Shown here piece after piece: positions 1-5,828 of a stretch of DNA of 8,598 bases (positions are counted from its first letter, which is position 1; every line of letters begins with the position of its first letter). The DNA comes from Nitrospina sp. (GTDB taxonomy: Bacteria; Nitrospinota; Nitrospinia; Nitrospinales; VA-1), in NCBI GenBank assembly GCA_018665625.1, contig JABJCF010000157.1, positions 1 through 8,598 of the forward strand. The letters are read 5' to 3'. Below the pieces are notes generated by a model, which saw only the letters and a list, made by a program, of their open reading frames with translations, searched no databases and was not told where the DNA came from. The position numbers and the translations under genes were made by a program.

Positions 1-6
1 GGGTTA

Positions 7-837
7 ATGCCTATCAGGAAACTAAAACCACGATCCCCGGGTGTTCGATTTCAGACTATTTCAGGGTTCGATGAGATAACCAAATCAGAGCCGGAAAAAA
101 GTCTTCTTGTTTCTATTTCAAGATCGGGCGGACGAAATAACCACGGTCGATTGACAGCCAAACGCCGGGGCGGTGGACACCGCAAGCAGTATCGGATTAT
201 TGATTTCAAGCGCAATAAAGATGGTATCGAGGCAAAGGTTGTTGGGATAGAGTATGACCCCAATCGCTCTGCCCGTATCGCTCTGCTGGTTTATTCTGAT
301 GGCGAGAAGCGTTATATCATTGCTCCAGCAAAGTTGAATGTGGATGATGTTTTGATGTCGGGTGAAAAGGCCGAGATTAAAATTGGCAATTGCCTGCAGT
401 TAAAAGATATTCCTGAGGGAACTTTGATTCACAATATAGAGATGCGACCGGGTAAAGGTGCGCAGATCGCACGCAGTGCCGGAAACGGTGTTCAGTTGAT
501 GGCGAAAGAGGGAGAATATGTCACGCTGAAATTGAAGTCAGGCGAGGTTCGTTTGATTCATAAAAATTGCCGCGCGACGATAGGTGTTGTAGGTAATTCC
601 GATCATGAAAACGTGTCGATCGGCAAAGCCGGGCGGGTCCGTTGGATGGGTCGCCGACCGCGAGTGCGTGCTGTAGCGATGAACCCGGTAGATCACCCGA
701 TGGGTGGTGGTGAAGGTCGGTCTTCAGGTGGTCGTCACCCTTGTAGTCCCTGGGGGCAAAGTGCAAAAGGATTAAAGACAAGAAAAGTTAATAAACAATC
801 GAACAAATTTATTCTCAGCCGTAAGAAAAGAAAATAA
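7..837 (+). CDS. rplB: 50S ribosomal protein L2
   Basis: L2 is a primary 23S rRNA-binding protein of the large subunit, needed for subunit association and for shaping the peptidyl-transferase region. The 276-residue product matches the usual family length (273-277). The N-terminus (KPRSPGVRF) and the SGGRNNHGR and [15 protein letters not shown] blocks at about residues 40-69 are typical of the RNA-binding OB-fold domain. [13 protein letters not shown] follows, and [18 protein letters not shown] marks the central SH3-like domain. The C-terminal signature begins at Asp229-His230 (the residues called D228 and H229 in E. coli without the initiator Met), and both are kept. Residue 232 is Met where many bacteria have His ([10 protein letters not shown]). 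This form also occurs in other phyla, to my recollection including Bacteroidetes. The ATG at position 7 gives the standard start; the upstream gene, expected to be rplW, is outside the window. Identification is very secure. Confidence 0.99.
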   Translation: MPIRKLKPRSPGVRFQTISGFDEITKSEPEKSLLVSISRSGGRNNHGRLTAKRRGGGHRKQYRIIDFKRNKDGIEAKVVGIEYDPNRSARIALLVYSDGEKRYIIAPAKLNVDDVLMSGEKAEIKIGNCLQLKDIPEGTLIHNIEMRPGKGAQIARSAGNGVQLMAKEGEYVTLKLKSGEVRLIHKNCRATIGVVGNSDHENVSIGKAGRVRWMGRRPRVRAVAMNPVDHPMGGGEGRSSGGRHPCSPWGQSAKGLKTRKVNKQSNKFILSRKKRK

Positions 838-887
838 GCTTGCATTCGCAAGGTGAGAAAAAATTTGTCAAATTTTGAGGGTTAGGA
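838..887 (+). promoter_or_regulatory. rplB-rpsS spacer with two small inverted repeats
   Basis: The 50-base spacer holds two adjacent inverted repeats. The first is CTTGC-ATTC-GCAAG at 839-852, a perfect 5-bp stem with a four-base loop starting one base after the rplB stop codon. The second is AAAATTTG-T-CAAATTTT at 860-876; as RNA it could form about 6 A/U-rich pairs with a five-base loop. GAGG at 877-880 then serves as the rpsS Shine-Dalgarno. Neither stem is a convincing terminator, because no T-tract follows the GC-containing one. A role in mRNA processing or translational control is only an inference. Confidence 0.4.
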
Positions 888-1169
888 ATGGCACGATCGT
901 TAAAAAAGGGTCCATTTGTTGATACGCATTTGATGGACCGAATCGAGGAGATGAACCGTAAGAATGAAAAGAAAATTTTCAAAACATGGTCGCGTCGCTC
1001 TACCATCACTCCGGACTTTGTGGGACATACCATTTCTGTTCACAATGGGAAAAAATTCTTCCCGGTTTTTGTGACAGAGAATATGGTGGGTCATAAATTG
1101 GGCGAGTTTTCTCCTACGCGGACTTTCAAGTCTCATGGGGGCAAAACCAAAAAGGCTGTAACTAAATAA
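888..1169 (+). CDS. rpsS: 30S ribosomal protein S19
   Basis: S19 binds 16S rRNA in the head of the small subunit, next to S13, and contributes to bridges with the large subunit and to the A-site region. The 93-residue protein begins [12 protein letters not shown], the hallmark of the family. It then shows [31 protein letters not shown] at about residues 30-60, and [18 protein letters not shown] near 67-84, both strongly conserved. The lysine-rich end ([10 protein letters not shown]) fits the usual flexible tail. The ATG at 888 is preceded by GAGG at 877-880, seven bases upstream. It follows rplB by 50 bases and precedes rplV by 100 bases, the longest spacer in the window. Confidence 0.99.
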   Translation: MARSLKKGPFVDTHLMDRIEEMNRKNEKKIFKTWSRRSTITPDFVGHTISVHNGKKFFPVFVTENMVGHKLGEFSPTRTFKSHGGKTKKAVTK

Positions 1170-1269
1170 GTGGGGGCCTCATGGGCATTCCCGGTAAAAG
1201 AATAATTTAAAAGCAACGCAAGATTCGAGGGTCAGGCCCCGCTTGTAGATTTAGAGAGACTGAAAAATC
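1170..1269 (+). promoter_or_regulatory. 100-base rpsS-rplV spacer with long-range inverted repeat
   Basis: This is the longest non-coding stretch in the window. GGGGCCT at 1173-1179 and AGGCCCC at 1234-1240 are perfect 7-base reverse complements, separated by 54 bases, so the transcript could close a large stem-loop. Inside it, GGG-CATT-CCC (1183-1192) could form a minor 3-bp stem. A nine-codon reading frame starts with ATG at 1181 and ends at TAA 1208-1210, five bases after a G-run at 1172-1176; it encodes MGIPGKRII. The rplV start has only a weak GAGAG signal near 1254-1258. No promoter with good -35 and -10 elements is seen. The function is unknown; a leader or ribosomal-protein target site is possible. 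Confidence 0.4.
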
Positions 1270-1611
1270 ATGGAAGTAAAAGCTCTGCTCAGACATACGC
1301 GAACAGCACCTCGTAAGGCGAGGTTGATTGCAAATTTAATTCGCGGAAAAAATGTCAATGATGCAATCAACATTTTACAGTTCACCCGCAAAAGAGCGGC
1401 AGACACTTTTCAAAAACTATTGAAGTCTGCAATCGCCAACGCGGAAGAGAATCATAAGGTTCTCGATGTGGAAGATTTGTTTATAAAGAACGTAAGAGTC
1501 GATGAAGGTGCTACCTGGAAACGCCATATGCCGCGTGCTCGGGGAACATCTACAAAGATTGAGAAAAAGACCAGCCACATCACTTTGGTGTTGGAAGAAA
1601 AAGAATCTTAA
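1270..1611 (+). CDS. rplV: 50S ribosomal protein L22
   Basis: L22 binds several 23S rRNA domains during assembly, and its long beta-hairpin lines the nascent-peptide exit tunnel. The 113-residue length is normal. The N-terminal part has [17 protein letters not shown] at residues 11-27, followed by a helical core with ANAEENH at about 56-62. The tunnel hairpin lies at about residues 79-103, with the conserved [13 protein letters not shown] at 83-95 and [10 protein letters not shown] closing it at 99-108. No deletion resembling macrolide-resistance hairpin mutations is apparent. The ATG at 1270 gives the canonical short N-terminus. Its Shine-Dalgarno is weak, unlike that of rpsC, whose signal overlaps the rplV stop codon. 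Confidence 0.99.
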   Translation: MEVKALLRHTRTAPRKARLIANLIRGKNVNDAINILQFTRKRAADTFQKLLKSAIANAEENHKVLDVEDLFIKNVRVDEGATWKRHMPRARGTSTKIEKKTSHITLVLEEKES

Positions 1612-1621
1612 GGAGAAAAAA
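1611..1621 (+). promoter_or_regulatory. Shine-Dalgarno of rpsC deciding a GTG start
   Basis: AGGAG at 1611-1615 begins on the last base of the rplV TAA stop and lies six bases before the GTG at 1622. It decides the rpsC start, since the in-frame ATG at 1502 lies deep inside rplV and would add 40 residues unrelated to S3. The overlap of the ribosome-binding site with the stop codon suggests coupled translation. Confidence 0.85.
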
Positions 1622-2314
1622 GTGGGTCAAAAAGTTCATCCCTATGGGTTTCGGTTGGGATTCAATAAAACGTGGATCTCTAACTGGTATGCGCGAAAAG
1701 ATTATTCCAGTCAGTTGGTCGAAGATATTGGTCTTAGAAAATATATTTTCAAAACATTAGCGCATGCAGGTATTTCGCGGGTAGAGATTGAGCGATCTGC
1801 TAACCGGGTGCGGATCAACATCCACACGGCGCGTCCTGGGATCATTATTGGTAAAAAAGGTCTTGAGGTCGATCGTCTTAAAGAGGAACTGCAAAAGGTT
1901 ATGTCGGGCAAGCAGGTAAACCTCAATATCAAGGAAGTCCGTCGAGCTGAATTGGATGCGACCCTGATCGGACAAAATATTGCTTTGCAGTTGGAAAAGC
2001 GGGTTTCTTTTCGCCGCGCAATGAAAAAGAGTGTCGTCTCGGCGCTCCGATTCGGGGCAAAGGGAATTAAGGTTCGGGTTTCAGGAAGGTTGGGGGGAGC
2101 AGAAATTGCCCGTAGCGAATGGTATCGTGAAGGTCGAGTACCTCTGCACACTCTTCGAGCGGATATTGATTATGGAACGGCAGTTTCCAATACGACATTT
2201 GGAATTATTGGAGTGAAGGTTTGGGTATATAAGGGAGAAATTCTTCCAGATAAGAAAATGGAAAGACCGGAAGGGTTTGGATCAAAACCTTCGGAGAAGT
2301 CTAACAAACAATAA
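1622..2314 (+). CDS. rpsC: 30S ribosomal protein S3, GTG start
   Basis: S3 sits at the mRNA entry tunnel of the 30S subunit and takes part in unwinding mRNA structure. The 230-residue product starts at GTG (1622), giving the standard (M)[13 protein letters not shown]-terminus; E. coli S3 is 233 residues. The type-II KH domain spans about residues 40-110, with the RNA-binding GKKG loop at 77-80 in the context [17 protein letters not shown] at 130-136 carries Arg131, Arg132 and Lys135, which match the residues tied to helicase activity in E. coli S3. The C-terminal domain shows [31 protein letters not shown] at about 155-185. The tail is short and polar. The gene ends with its stop codon in the loop of a small hairpin. 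Confidence 0.99.
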   Translation: MGQKVHPYGFRLGFNKTWISNWYARKDYSSQLVEDIGLRKYIFKTLAHAGISRVEIERSANRVRINIHTARPGIIIGKKGLEVDRLKEELQKVMSGKQVNLNIKEVRRAELDATLIGQNIALQLEKRVSFRRAMKKSVVSALRFGAKGIKVRVSGRLGGAEIARSEWYREGRVPLHTLRADIDYGTAVSNTTFGIIGVKVWVYKGEILPDKKMERPEGFGSKPSEKSNKQ

Positions 2315-2322
2315 GTGTTTGT
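2304..2322 (+). repeat. Inverted repeat enclosing the rpsC stop codon
   Basis: ACAAACA (2304-2310) and TGTTTGT (2316-2322) are a perfect 7-base inverted repeat around the five-base loop ATAAG, and the rpsC TAA stop (2312-2314) lies in the loop. No T-tract follows, so this is not a typical terminator. It could stabilise or mark an mRNA end, or be incidental. Confidence 0.45.
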
Positions 2323-2361
2323 GGGAATACAAGTGAAATTGATTATTGGAGATAACGCATC

Positions 2362-2766
2362 ATGTTGATGCCCAAAAGAGTTAAATATAGAAAACGCCAT
2401 AAAGGCAGGATGCGTGGAACAGCGTATCGTGGTGGGGCGATCAGTTTTGGTACTTTCGGACTTCAAGCTTTGGAGTGTGGACGCATTACCAATCGTCAGA
2501 TTGAAGCTGCCCGTATCGCAATGACGCGTCACGTCAAGCGTGGAGGAAAAATTTGGTTACGAATTTTCCCTGACAAGCCAGTCTCAAAGAAACCGCTCGA
2601 AACCCGTATGGGTAAGGGTAAGGGCAATCCGGAATTTTGGGTGGCCGTGGTAAAGCCGGGGCGTATGCTCTATGAAATGGAGGGTGTCCCTGAGCCGGTT
2701 GCGAAAGAGGCGTTTCGCCTTGCGGCCCATAAATTGTCGGTTGCAACCCGATTTGTTACGAAATAA
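2362..2766 (+). CDS. rplP: 50S ribosomal protein L16
   Basis: L16 is a late-assembling 50S protein that organises the A-site tRNA-binding region and contacts 5S-proximal 23S rRNA. The 134-residue product has the diagnostic N-terminus [52 protein letters not shown] lies at about residues 24-56, and [33 protein letters not shown] at about 68-100. Arg82 in [11 protein letters not shown] aligns with the arginine hydroxylated in E. coli L16; whether it is modified here cannot be told. The first ATG (2362) was chosen over the in-frame ATG two codons later because the family begins MLMPKR. GGAG lies about ten bases upstream, slightly far. A 47-base spacer separates it from rpsC. Confidence 0.99.
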   Translation: MLMPKRVKYRKRHKGRMRGTAYRGGAISFGTFGLQALECGRITNRQIEAARIAMTRHVKRGGKIWLRIFPDKPVSKKPLETRMGKGKGNPEFWVAVVKPGRMLYEMEGVPEPVAKEAFRLAAHKLSVATRFVTK

Positions 2767-2785
2767 TTGAAACGGTAAATAGGTA

Positions 2786-3016
2786 ATGAAAGCACAAGAG
2801 ATTAGAGAACTTTCAGAGAAAGAGCGAACAGAAAAAGTCACGGACTTGGGTCAGGAGATTTTCAACCTGAGGTTTCAGTTGGCTACCGGGAAAATTGAAA
2901 ACCCGAGCCGCTTGAAAAATCTTCGTCGTGATATCGCAAGAATCAAAACCATTCAGCGGGAAGCGGGAGATGGATCAGCGCAACCTGTAGAAGAAAAAGC
3001 CGAAGAAAAGAAATAA
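2786..3016 (+). CDS. rpmC: 50S ribosomal protein L29 with charged tail
   Basis: L29 is a small helical protein near the peptide exit tunnel, next to L23, where trigger factor and SRP dock. The 76-residue product has the expected two-helix core: MKAQEIRELSEKERTEKV at the start, then LGQEIFNLRFQLATGKIENPSRLKNLRRDIARIKTI at about residues 21-56. After the core it carries a tail of roughly 16 residues rich in Glu and Lys (GDGSAQPVEEKAEEKK), longer than in the 63-residue E. coli protein. Such tails occur in several bacterial lineages. AGGT is five bases or fewer before the ATG at 2786. It lies 19 bases after rplP. Confidence 0.97.
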   Translation: MKAQEIRELSEKERTEKVTDLGQEIFNLRFQLATGKIENPSRLKNLRRDIARIKTIQREAGDGSAQPVEEKAEEKK

Positions 3017-3056
3017 CGAAATTGGGGTGCTGAATAACCCTGAAAATCAAACTGAA

Positions 3057-3068
3057 TAGGAAATTCCT
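3057..3068 (+). promoter_or_regulatory. rpsQ Shine-Dalgarno inside a near-palindrome
   Basis: AGGA (3058-3061) is the Shine-Dalgarno that selects the TTG start of rpsQ at 3069, with a seven-base spacing. It belongs to AGGAA-A-TTCCT (3058-3068), an 11-base near-palindrome, so the signal could pair with TCCT (3065-3068) around a three-base loop. The in-frame TAG at 3057-3059 rules out any earlier start except a rare ATT. A weak effect on initiation is an inference. Confidence 0.6.
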
Positions 3069-3344
3069 TTGGAAAAGACTACAAGTAGAAAAACCCTGCA
3101 AGGCCATGTTGTCAGCAACAAAATGGATAAGACCGTGGTCGTGAAGGTGGAGCGAAAATTCATTCACCCCAAGTTTAAAAAAGTGGTGAAGAGCACCCGC
3201 AAATACAGTGCGCATGATGAAAAGAATGAATGTAACCCTGGAGATTTTATCAGCATTGGTGAAACGCGTCCATTGAGCAAAACCAAGCGCTGGCGGTTGT
3301 TGGAAGTTATTAAAAAAGGTGTGGAAGAGGGTAAAGCGTCATGA
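3069..3344 (+). CDS. rpsQ: 30S ribosomal protein S17, TTG start
   Basis: S17 is a primary 16S rRNA-binding protein with an OB fold, placed low in the 30S body and needed early in assembly. The 91-residue product opens with [24 protein letters not shown], the family signature. [49 protein letters not shown] follows at about residues 33-81. The TTG at 3069 is the chosen start because an in-frame stop lies 12 bases upstream and AGGA is correctly spaced. The next ATG, at 3123, would remove the conserved KTLQG strand. The C-terminus is slightly extended and charged. Its TGA stop overlaps the rplN start as ATGA, so the two genes are probably translationally coupled. Confidence 0.98.
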   Translation: MEKTTSRKTLQGHVVSNKMDKTVVVKVERKFIHPKFKKVVKSTRKYSAHDEKNECNPGDFISIGETRPLSKTKRWRLLEVIKKGVEEGKAS

Positions 3345-3709
3345 TTCAGCTGAGAACAGTTTTAGAGGTTGCGGATAATTCTGGGGCAAAAGTGGTCCAG
3401 TGTATTAAGGTGCTGGGCGGATCACGCCGACGCTATGCGCGGATTGGCGATGTGATTGTTGTCGCGGTAAAAGAAGTGGACCCGCAGAGTACTTTGAAAA
3501 AGGGTGAAGTTAAAAAGGCGGTCGTGGTTCGCACCCGCAAAGAAATTAGAAGATCCAATGGCACCTATATCAAGTTTGATAATAATGCTGCGGTCTTGAT
3601 TGGGGATGGAAAAGACCCTGTGGGAACGCGTATTTTTGGTCCTGTTGCCAGGGAATTGCGTGCCAAGCGATATATGAAAATTCTTTCTCTTGCTCCGGAG
3701 GTGCTCTAA
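3341..3709 (+). CDS. rplN: 50S ribosomal protein L14
   Basis: L14 is a five-stranded beta-barrel protein at the 50S interface, forming bridges with 16S rRNA and contacting L19; it is also the docking site of the silencing factor RsfS. The 122-residue length is exactly the usual bacterial one. It opens with [17 protein letters not shown], followed by the conserved [17 protein letters not shown] at residues 22-38. FDNNAAVLI lies near 79-87, and [13 protein letters not shown] near 95-107, close to the C-terminus. The ATG overlaps the rpsQ stop (ATGA). GAGGG at 3327-3331 lies nine bases upstream. The stop codon overlaps the rplX start by one base (TAATG). Confidence 0.99.
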   Translation: MIQLRTVLEVADNSGAKVVQCIKVLGGSRRRYARIGDVIVVAVKEVDPQSTLKKGEVKKAVVVRTRKEIRRSNGTYIKFDNNAAVLIGDGKDPVGTRIFGPVARELRAKRYMKILSLAPEVL

Positions 3710-4047
3710 TGAAAAAGGCATCTTACAAATTGCACCTTAAAAAGGACGATATCGTTCAGGTCATTGCCGGAAAAGAAAAAGGCAAGAAGGGGAAAATTCT
3801 TGCAATCTTCCCAGCGCGAGATCGATTGTCTATTGAGAAATTAAATATGGTGAAACGTCATACGAAGGGCGATGGTAAATCCAAGCAATCGGCCATCGTG
3901 GAGAAAGAAGGAACAATTCATATCTCCAATGTTTTACTGGTAAGTGACAAGGTTGGTAAAGGTGTTCGGACAAAATTAAAAAAACTGGCTGATGGCAAAC
4001 GAGTTCGCGTTTGTTCAAAAACCGGAGATGTGTTGGATAAGGTATAG
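3709..4047 (+). CDS. rplX: 50S ribosomal protein L24
   Basis: L24 is an assembly-initiating protein that binds the 5' domain of 23S rRNA and lies near the exit tunnel. The 112-residue product shows a KOW motif at about residues 12-40 ([20 protein letters not shown]), followed by the conserved LNMVKRHTK at 45-53. [12 protein letters not shown] lies at about 67-78, as in the family. The C-terminal part is the usual basic region ending [16 protein letters not shown] at 3697-3701, inside rplN, lies seven bases before the ATG at 3709, and that ATG shares its A with the rplN stop. One base separates it from rplE. Confidence 0.98.
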   Translation: MKKASYKLHLKKDDIVQVIAGKEKGKKGKILAIFPARDRLSIEKLNMVKRHTKGDGKSKQSAIVEKEGTIHISNVLLVSDKVGKGVRTKLKKLADGKRVRVCSKTGDVLDKV

Positions 4048-4048
4048 A

Positions 4049-4588
4049 ATGGCAAACTTTAAGAAAGCTTATTTAGAAAAACATAAAGCGGTTATCCAGA
4101 AGGACCTGGGCTTGAAAAATGTTATGGAGATCCCCAAGATGGAAAAGATCACCATTAATATGGGGCTGGGTGAAGCGCTGCAGAACTCTAAACTGATAGA
4201 ATCTGGGATTGAGCAGTTGAAAGTTATTTCCGGTCAGTTGCCGATTGTAACTAAGGCTAAAAAATCCATCTCCAATTTTAAATTGCGTGAAGGGGTTCCG
4301 ATTGGTTTGAAAGTCACGATGCGTGGCATTCGTATGTATGAATTTTGGGAAAGACTGGTTTGTTTTGCGCTCCCTCGGGTGCGTGACTTCAAAGGGTTGC
4401 CTCCAAAAGCATTTGATGGTCGCGGAAACTATACGATAGGATTGAAAGAGCAGTTGATATTTCCTGAAATCGATTTCGACAAAATTGAAAAGATCAAGGG
4501 AATGAATATTACTATCACTACAACTGCTAAAAATGATGAACAAGGCAGATGTTTGCTGACCCATATGGGGCTTCCCCTAAGAAAGTAA
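4049..4588 (+). CDS. rplE: 50S ribosomal protein L5
   Basis: L5 binds 5S rRNA, together with L18, in the central protuberance and touches P-site tRNA. The 179-residue product equals the E. coli length. It has the conserved [13 protein letters not shown] at about residues 30-42 and [26 protein letters not shown] at about 67-92. [39 protein letters not shown], the strongest family block, lies at about 106-144. The ATG at 4049 was chosen over an in-frame ATG at 3992, which lies inside rplX and adds 19 unrelated residues. AAGG at 4039-4042 lies six bases upstream. In E. coli the repressor S8 acts near the start of this gene; no clear S8-site copy is recognisable here. Confidence 0.99.
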   Translation: MANFKKAYLEKHKAVIQKDLGLKNVMEIPKMEKITINMGLGEALQNSKLIESGIEQLKVISGQLPIVTKAKKSISNFKLREGVPIGLKVTMRGIRMYEFWERLVCFALPRVRDFKGLPPKAFDGRGNYTIGLKEQLIFPEIDFDKIEKIKGMNITITTTAKNDEQGRCLLTHMGLPLRK

Positions 4589-4591
4589 GTT

Positions 4592-4777
4592 ATGGCAAGA
4601 AAAGCATTAATAGCGAAACAGAAAAGACAACCCAAGTTTGCTGTGCGCGGATACAGTAGGTGCAACATCTGTGGACGGCCAAGAGCCTTTCTTAGAAAAT
4701 TTGGCATGTGCCGTATTTGTTTTCGTGAAAGAGCATTGCGGGGAGAAATTCCTGGTGTAACCAAGGCCAGTTGGTAA
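4592..4777 (+). CDS. rpsZ: 30S ribosomal protein S14, zinc-binding type
   Basis: S14 binds 16S rRNA in the 30S head near S3 and S10, and joins late in assembly. This is the short form: 61 residues, against about 101 in E. coli. It has four cysteines, Cys24-x2-Cys27 and Cys40-x2-Cys43, that form a zinc site ([10 protein letters not shown] and [12 protein letters not shown]). The N-terminus [21 protein letters not shown] and the end GVTKASW are typical of this type. Bacteria with a second, cysteine-free S14 often switch between the two under zinc limitation; whether a paralogue exists here cannot be seen. The gene follows rplE by three bases and has only a weak Shine-Dalgarno, which suggests translational coupling. 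The symbol rpsN is also in use. Confidence 0.98.
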   Translation: MARKALIAKQKRQPKFAVRGYSRCNICGRPRAFLRKFGMCRICFRERALRGEIPGVTKASW

Positions 4778-4783
4778 TTGAAA

Positions 4784-4792
4784 TTTTTTTTT
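4784..4792 (+). other. T9 homopolymer before the rpsH ribosome-binding site
   Basis: Nine consecutive T residues lie directly before GGAG (4793-4796), the presumed rpsH Shine-Dalgarno. A weak 5-bp inverted repeat, ACCAA-GGCCAG-TTGGT at 4760-4775, lies eight bases upstream and overlaps the rpsZ end. The arrangement loosely resembles a terminator, but the stem is short, GC-poor and separated from the T-run. Termination here would cut an essential operon, so an unstructured A/U-type leader for rpsH is more likely. Confidence 0.35.
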
Positions 4793-4808
4793 GGAGTACC
4801 GTTGTAAA

Positions 4809-5201
4809 ATGATGACCGATCCTATAGCCGATTTGTTTACCCGTATCCGAAACGGGCAAATGGTGCGACACCCGCGGGTAGATGTTCCCGGGTCTAAAAT
4901 GAAAACACGGATTGTGGAAATTTTGAAAGATGAAGGTTATATCAAAAATTTCCGACACTACGAGGATGATAAGCAGGGAATTCTCAGAGTTTATTTGAAA
5001 TACCATAACGAAGAGCCTGTTATTCGCGGAATAAAAAGAGTTAGTAAGCCGGGGCGAAGGCAATATGTTAAGCGCGATACAATTCCTAAGGTTCTAAACG
5101 GATTGGGCTTGGCGATTCTTTCGACTTCGTCGGGAGTCTTCACAGGCGAACAATGCCGGGAAAAAGGTGTTGGCGGTGAAGTTCTTGGGCATGTCTGGTA
5201 A
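4809..5201 (+). CDS. rpsH: 30S ribosomal protein S8
   Basis: S8 is a primary binder of helix 21 of 16S rRNA in the central domain and the translational repressor of the spc operon in E. coli. The 130-residue product matches the usual length. It begins [17 protein letters not shown], continues with the conserved [17 protein letters not shown], and has [36 protein letters not shown] at about residues 77-112. It ends [11 protein letters not shown] as expected. The ATG at 4809 was taken; the ATG at 4812 would make it one residue shorter. A TTG at 4791 in the same frame would add six residues not found in the family, and it overlaps the likely GGAG ribosome-binding site. The GGAG-to-ATG spacing of 12 is long, so the exact start is slightly uncertain. 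Confidence 0.98.
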   Translation: MMTDPIADLFTRIRNGQMVRHPRVDVPGSKMKTRIVEILKDEGYIKNFRHYEDDKQGILRVYLKYHNEEPVIRGIKRVSKPGRRQYVKRDTIPKVLNGLGLAILSTSSGVFTGEQCREKGVGGEVLGHVW

Positions 5202-5275
5202 AAATTAATTTATTTCCTCTGATGGAAAGTTATAAATACCTGGGTTGATCCCCGGAAGTAATGGATAAATAAGAA
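5202..5275 (+). promoter_or_regulatory. 74-base rpsH-rplF spacer with two hairpins
   Basis: The second longest spacer in the window. TTTCC-TCTGAT-GGAAA at 5213-5228 is a perfect 5-bp stem with a six-base loop. CCTGGG-TTGAT-CCCCGG at 5239-5255 forms a stem with one mismatch or a bulged C. A 10-base palindrome, AAATTAATTT, lies at 5202-5211, just after the rpsH stop. The rplF start has only a weak purine signal (AAGAA) before it. No T-tract follows either stem, which argues against termination. Promoter elements are not convincing. Whether this is a control point of the rplF half of the operon is unknown. Confidence 0.4.
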
Positions 5276-5827
5276 ATGTCTCGAATAGGAAAACAGCCAG
5301 TTCCCGTACCTTCAGGGGTAGAGCTCAAGATCAACGGAAGCACCGTTGATGTTAAGGGCCCAAAAGGTCAATTGACCCGACAAATGCATCCGAACATGAA
5401 AATCGAGTTCAAGGATAATGAAGTTACGGTAACTCGCCCGACGGATGGCAGATTGGACCGCTCTCTTCATGGTCTAACGCGAACTTTGATTAACAATATG
5501 GTGCTTGGGGTTACTACAGGTTACTCGAAGCAACTCAATATTGTGGGTGTGGGTTATAAAGTGGCATTGAAGGGCAAAGATTTGGAATTGAATCTGGGTC
5601 ACTCACACGCAATTAAATATCCGGCTCCAAAAGGAATCGAATTTGAGATAGATGGGAAAAAGAACACCATAGTCATTAAGGGAGTCAATAAAGAAGTGGT
5701 GGGTCAAACGGCTGCTGAAATTCGTAGCTTTCGCCCCCCTGAGCCCTACAAGGGAAAAGGTGTTATGTATTCCACTGAAAGAATTATTCGCAAAGCTGGT
5801 AAGGCTGCAGCAGGAAAAGGAGCATAA
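5276..5827 (+). CDS. rplF: 50S ribosomal protein L6
   Basis: L6 lies near the sarcin-ricin loop and the factor-binding region of the 50S subunit. The 183-residue product (E. coli 177) has the two repeated alpha/beta domains, about residues 1-80 and 83-175. Conserved parts include MSRIGKQPVPVPSGVEL, VKGPKGQL at 26-33, GLTRTLINNMVLGVTTGY at 66-83, and GVGYKVALKGKDLELNLGHSH at 91-111. The C-terminal signature GQTAAEIRSFRPPEPYKGKG lies at 143-162. The C-terminal tail is short and Ala/Gly/Lys-rich. The ATG at 5276 gives the canonical start although its Shine-Dalgarno is weak. The end of the gene contains the strong AAGGAG signal of rplR. Confidence 0.99.
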   Translation: MSRIGKQPVPVPSGVELKINGSTVDVKGPKGQLTRQMHPNMKIEFKDNEVTVTRPTDGRLDRSLHGLTRTLINNMVLGVTTGYSKQLNIVGVGYKVALKGKDLELNLGHSHAIKYPAPKGIEFEIDGKKNTIVIKGVNKEVVGQTAAEIRSFRPPEPYKGKGVMYSTERIIRKAGKAAAGKGA

Positions 5828-5828
5828 A

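Noticed and set aside
1502..1621. N-terminal extension of rpsC by 40 residues from an upstream in-frame ATG
   Set aside because: The extension is rplV sequence read in another frame, and AGGAG selects the GTG at 1622, giving the standard S3 N-terminus.
1711..2151. Long minus-strand open frame (146 codons) opposite rpsC
   Set aside because: It is fully antisense to a conserved S3 gene, has no ribosome-binding site or recognisable domain, and its composition mirrors the S3 codons. It is a shadow frame.
3992..4048. N-terminal extension of rplE from an ATG within rplX
   Set aside because: The added 19 residues are not found in L5, and AAGG at 4039-4042 supports the ATG at 4049.
4073..4564. Minus-strand open frame of 163 codons opposite rplE
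   Set aside because: It lies entirely opposite L5, resembles no protein family I know, and is explained by the low stop frequency on the reverse of this gene.
4567..4577. GGGG-CTT-CCCC hairpin near the rplE end as a terminator
   Set aside because: The stem is only 4 bp, has no T-tract, and falls in codons for the conserved L5 end (MGLPLRK). Protein coding explains it.
5184..5236. Possible promoter before rplF (TTGGGC and TATAAA)
   Set aside because: The two elements are more than 40 bases apart, far beyond the 16-18 bases expected, so they cannot act as one sigma-70-type promoter.
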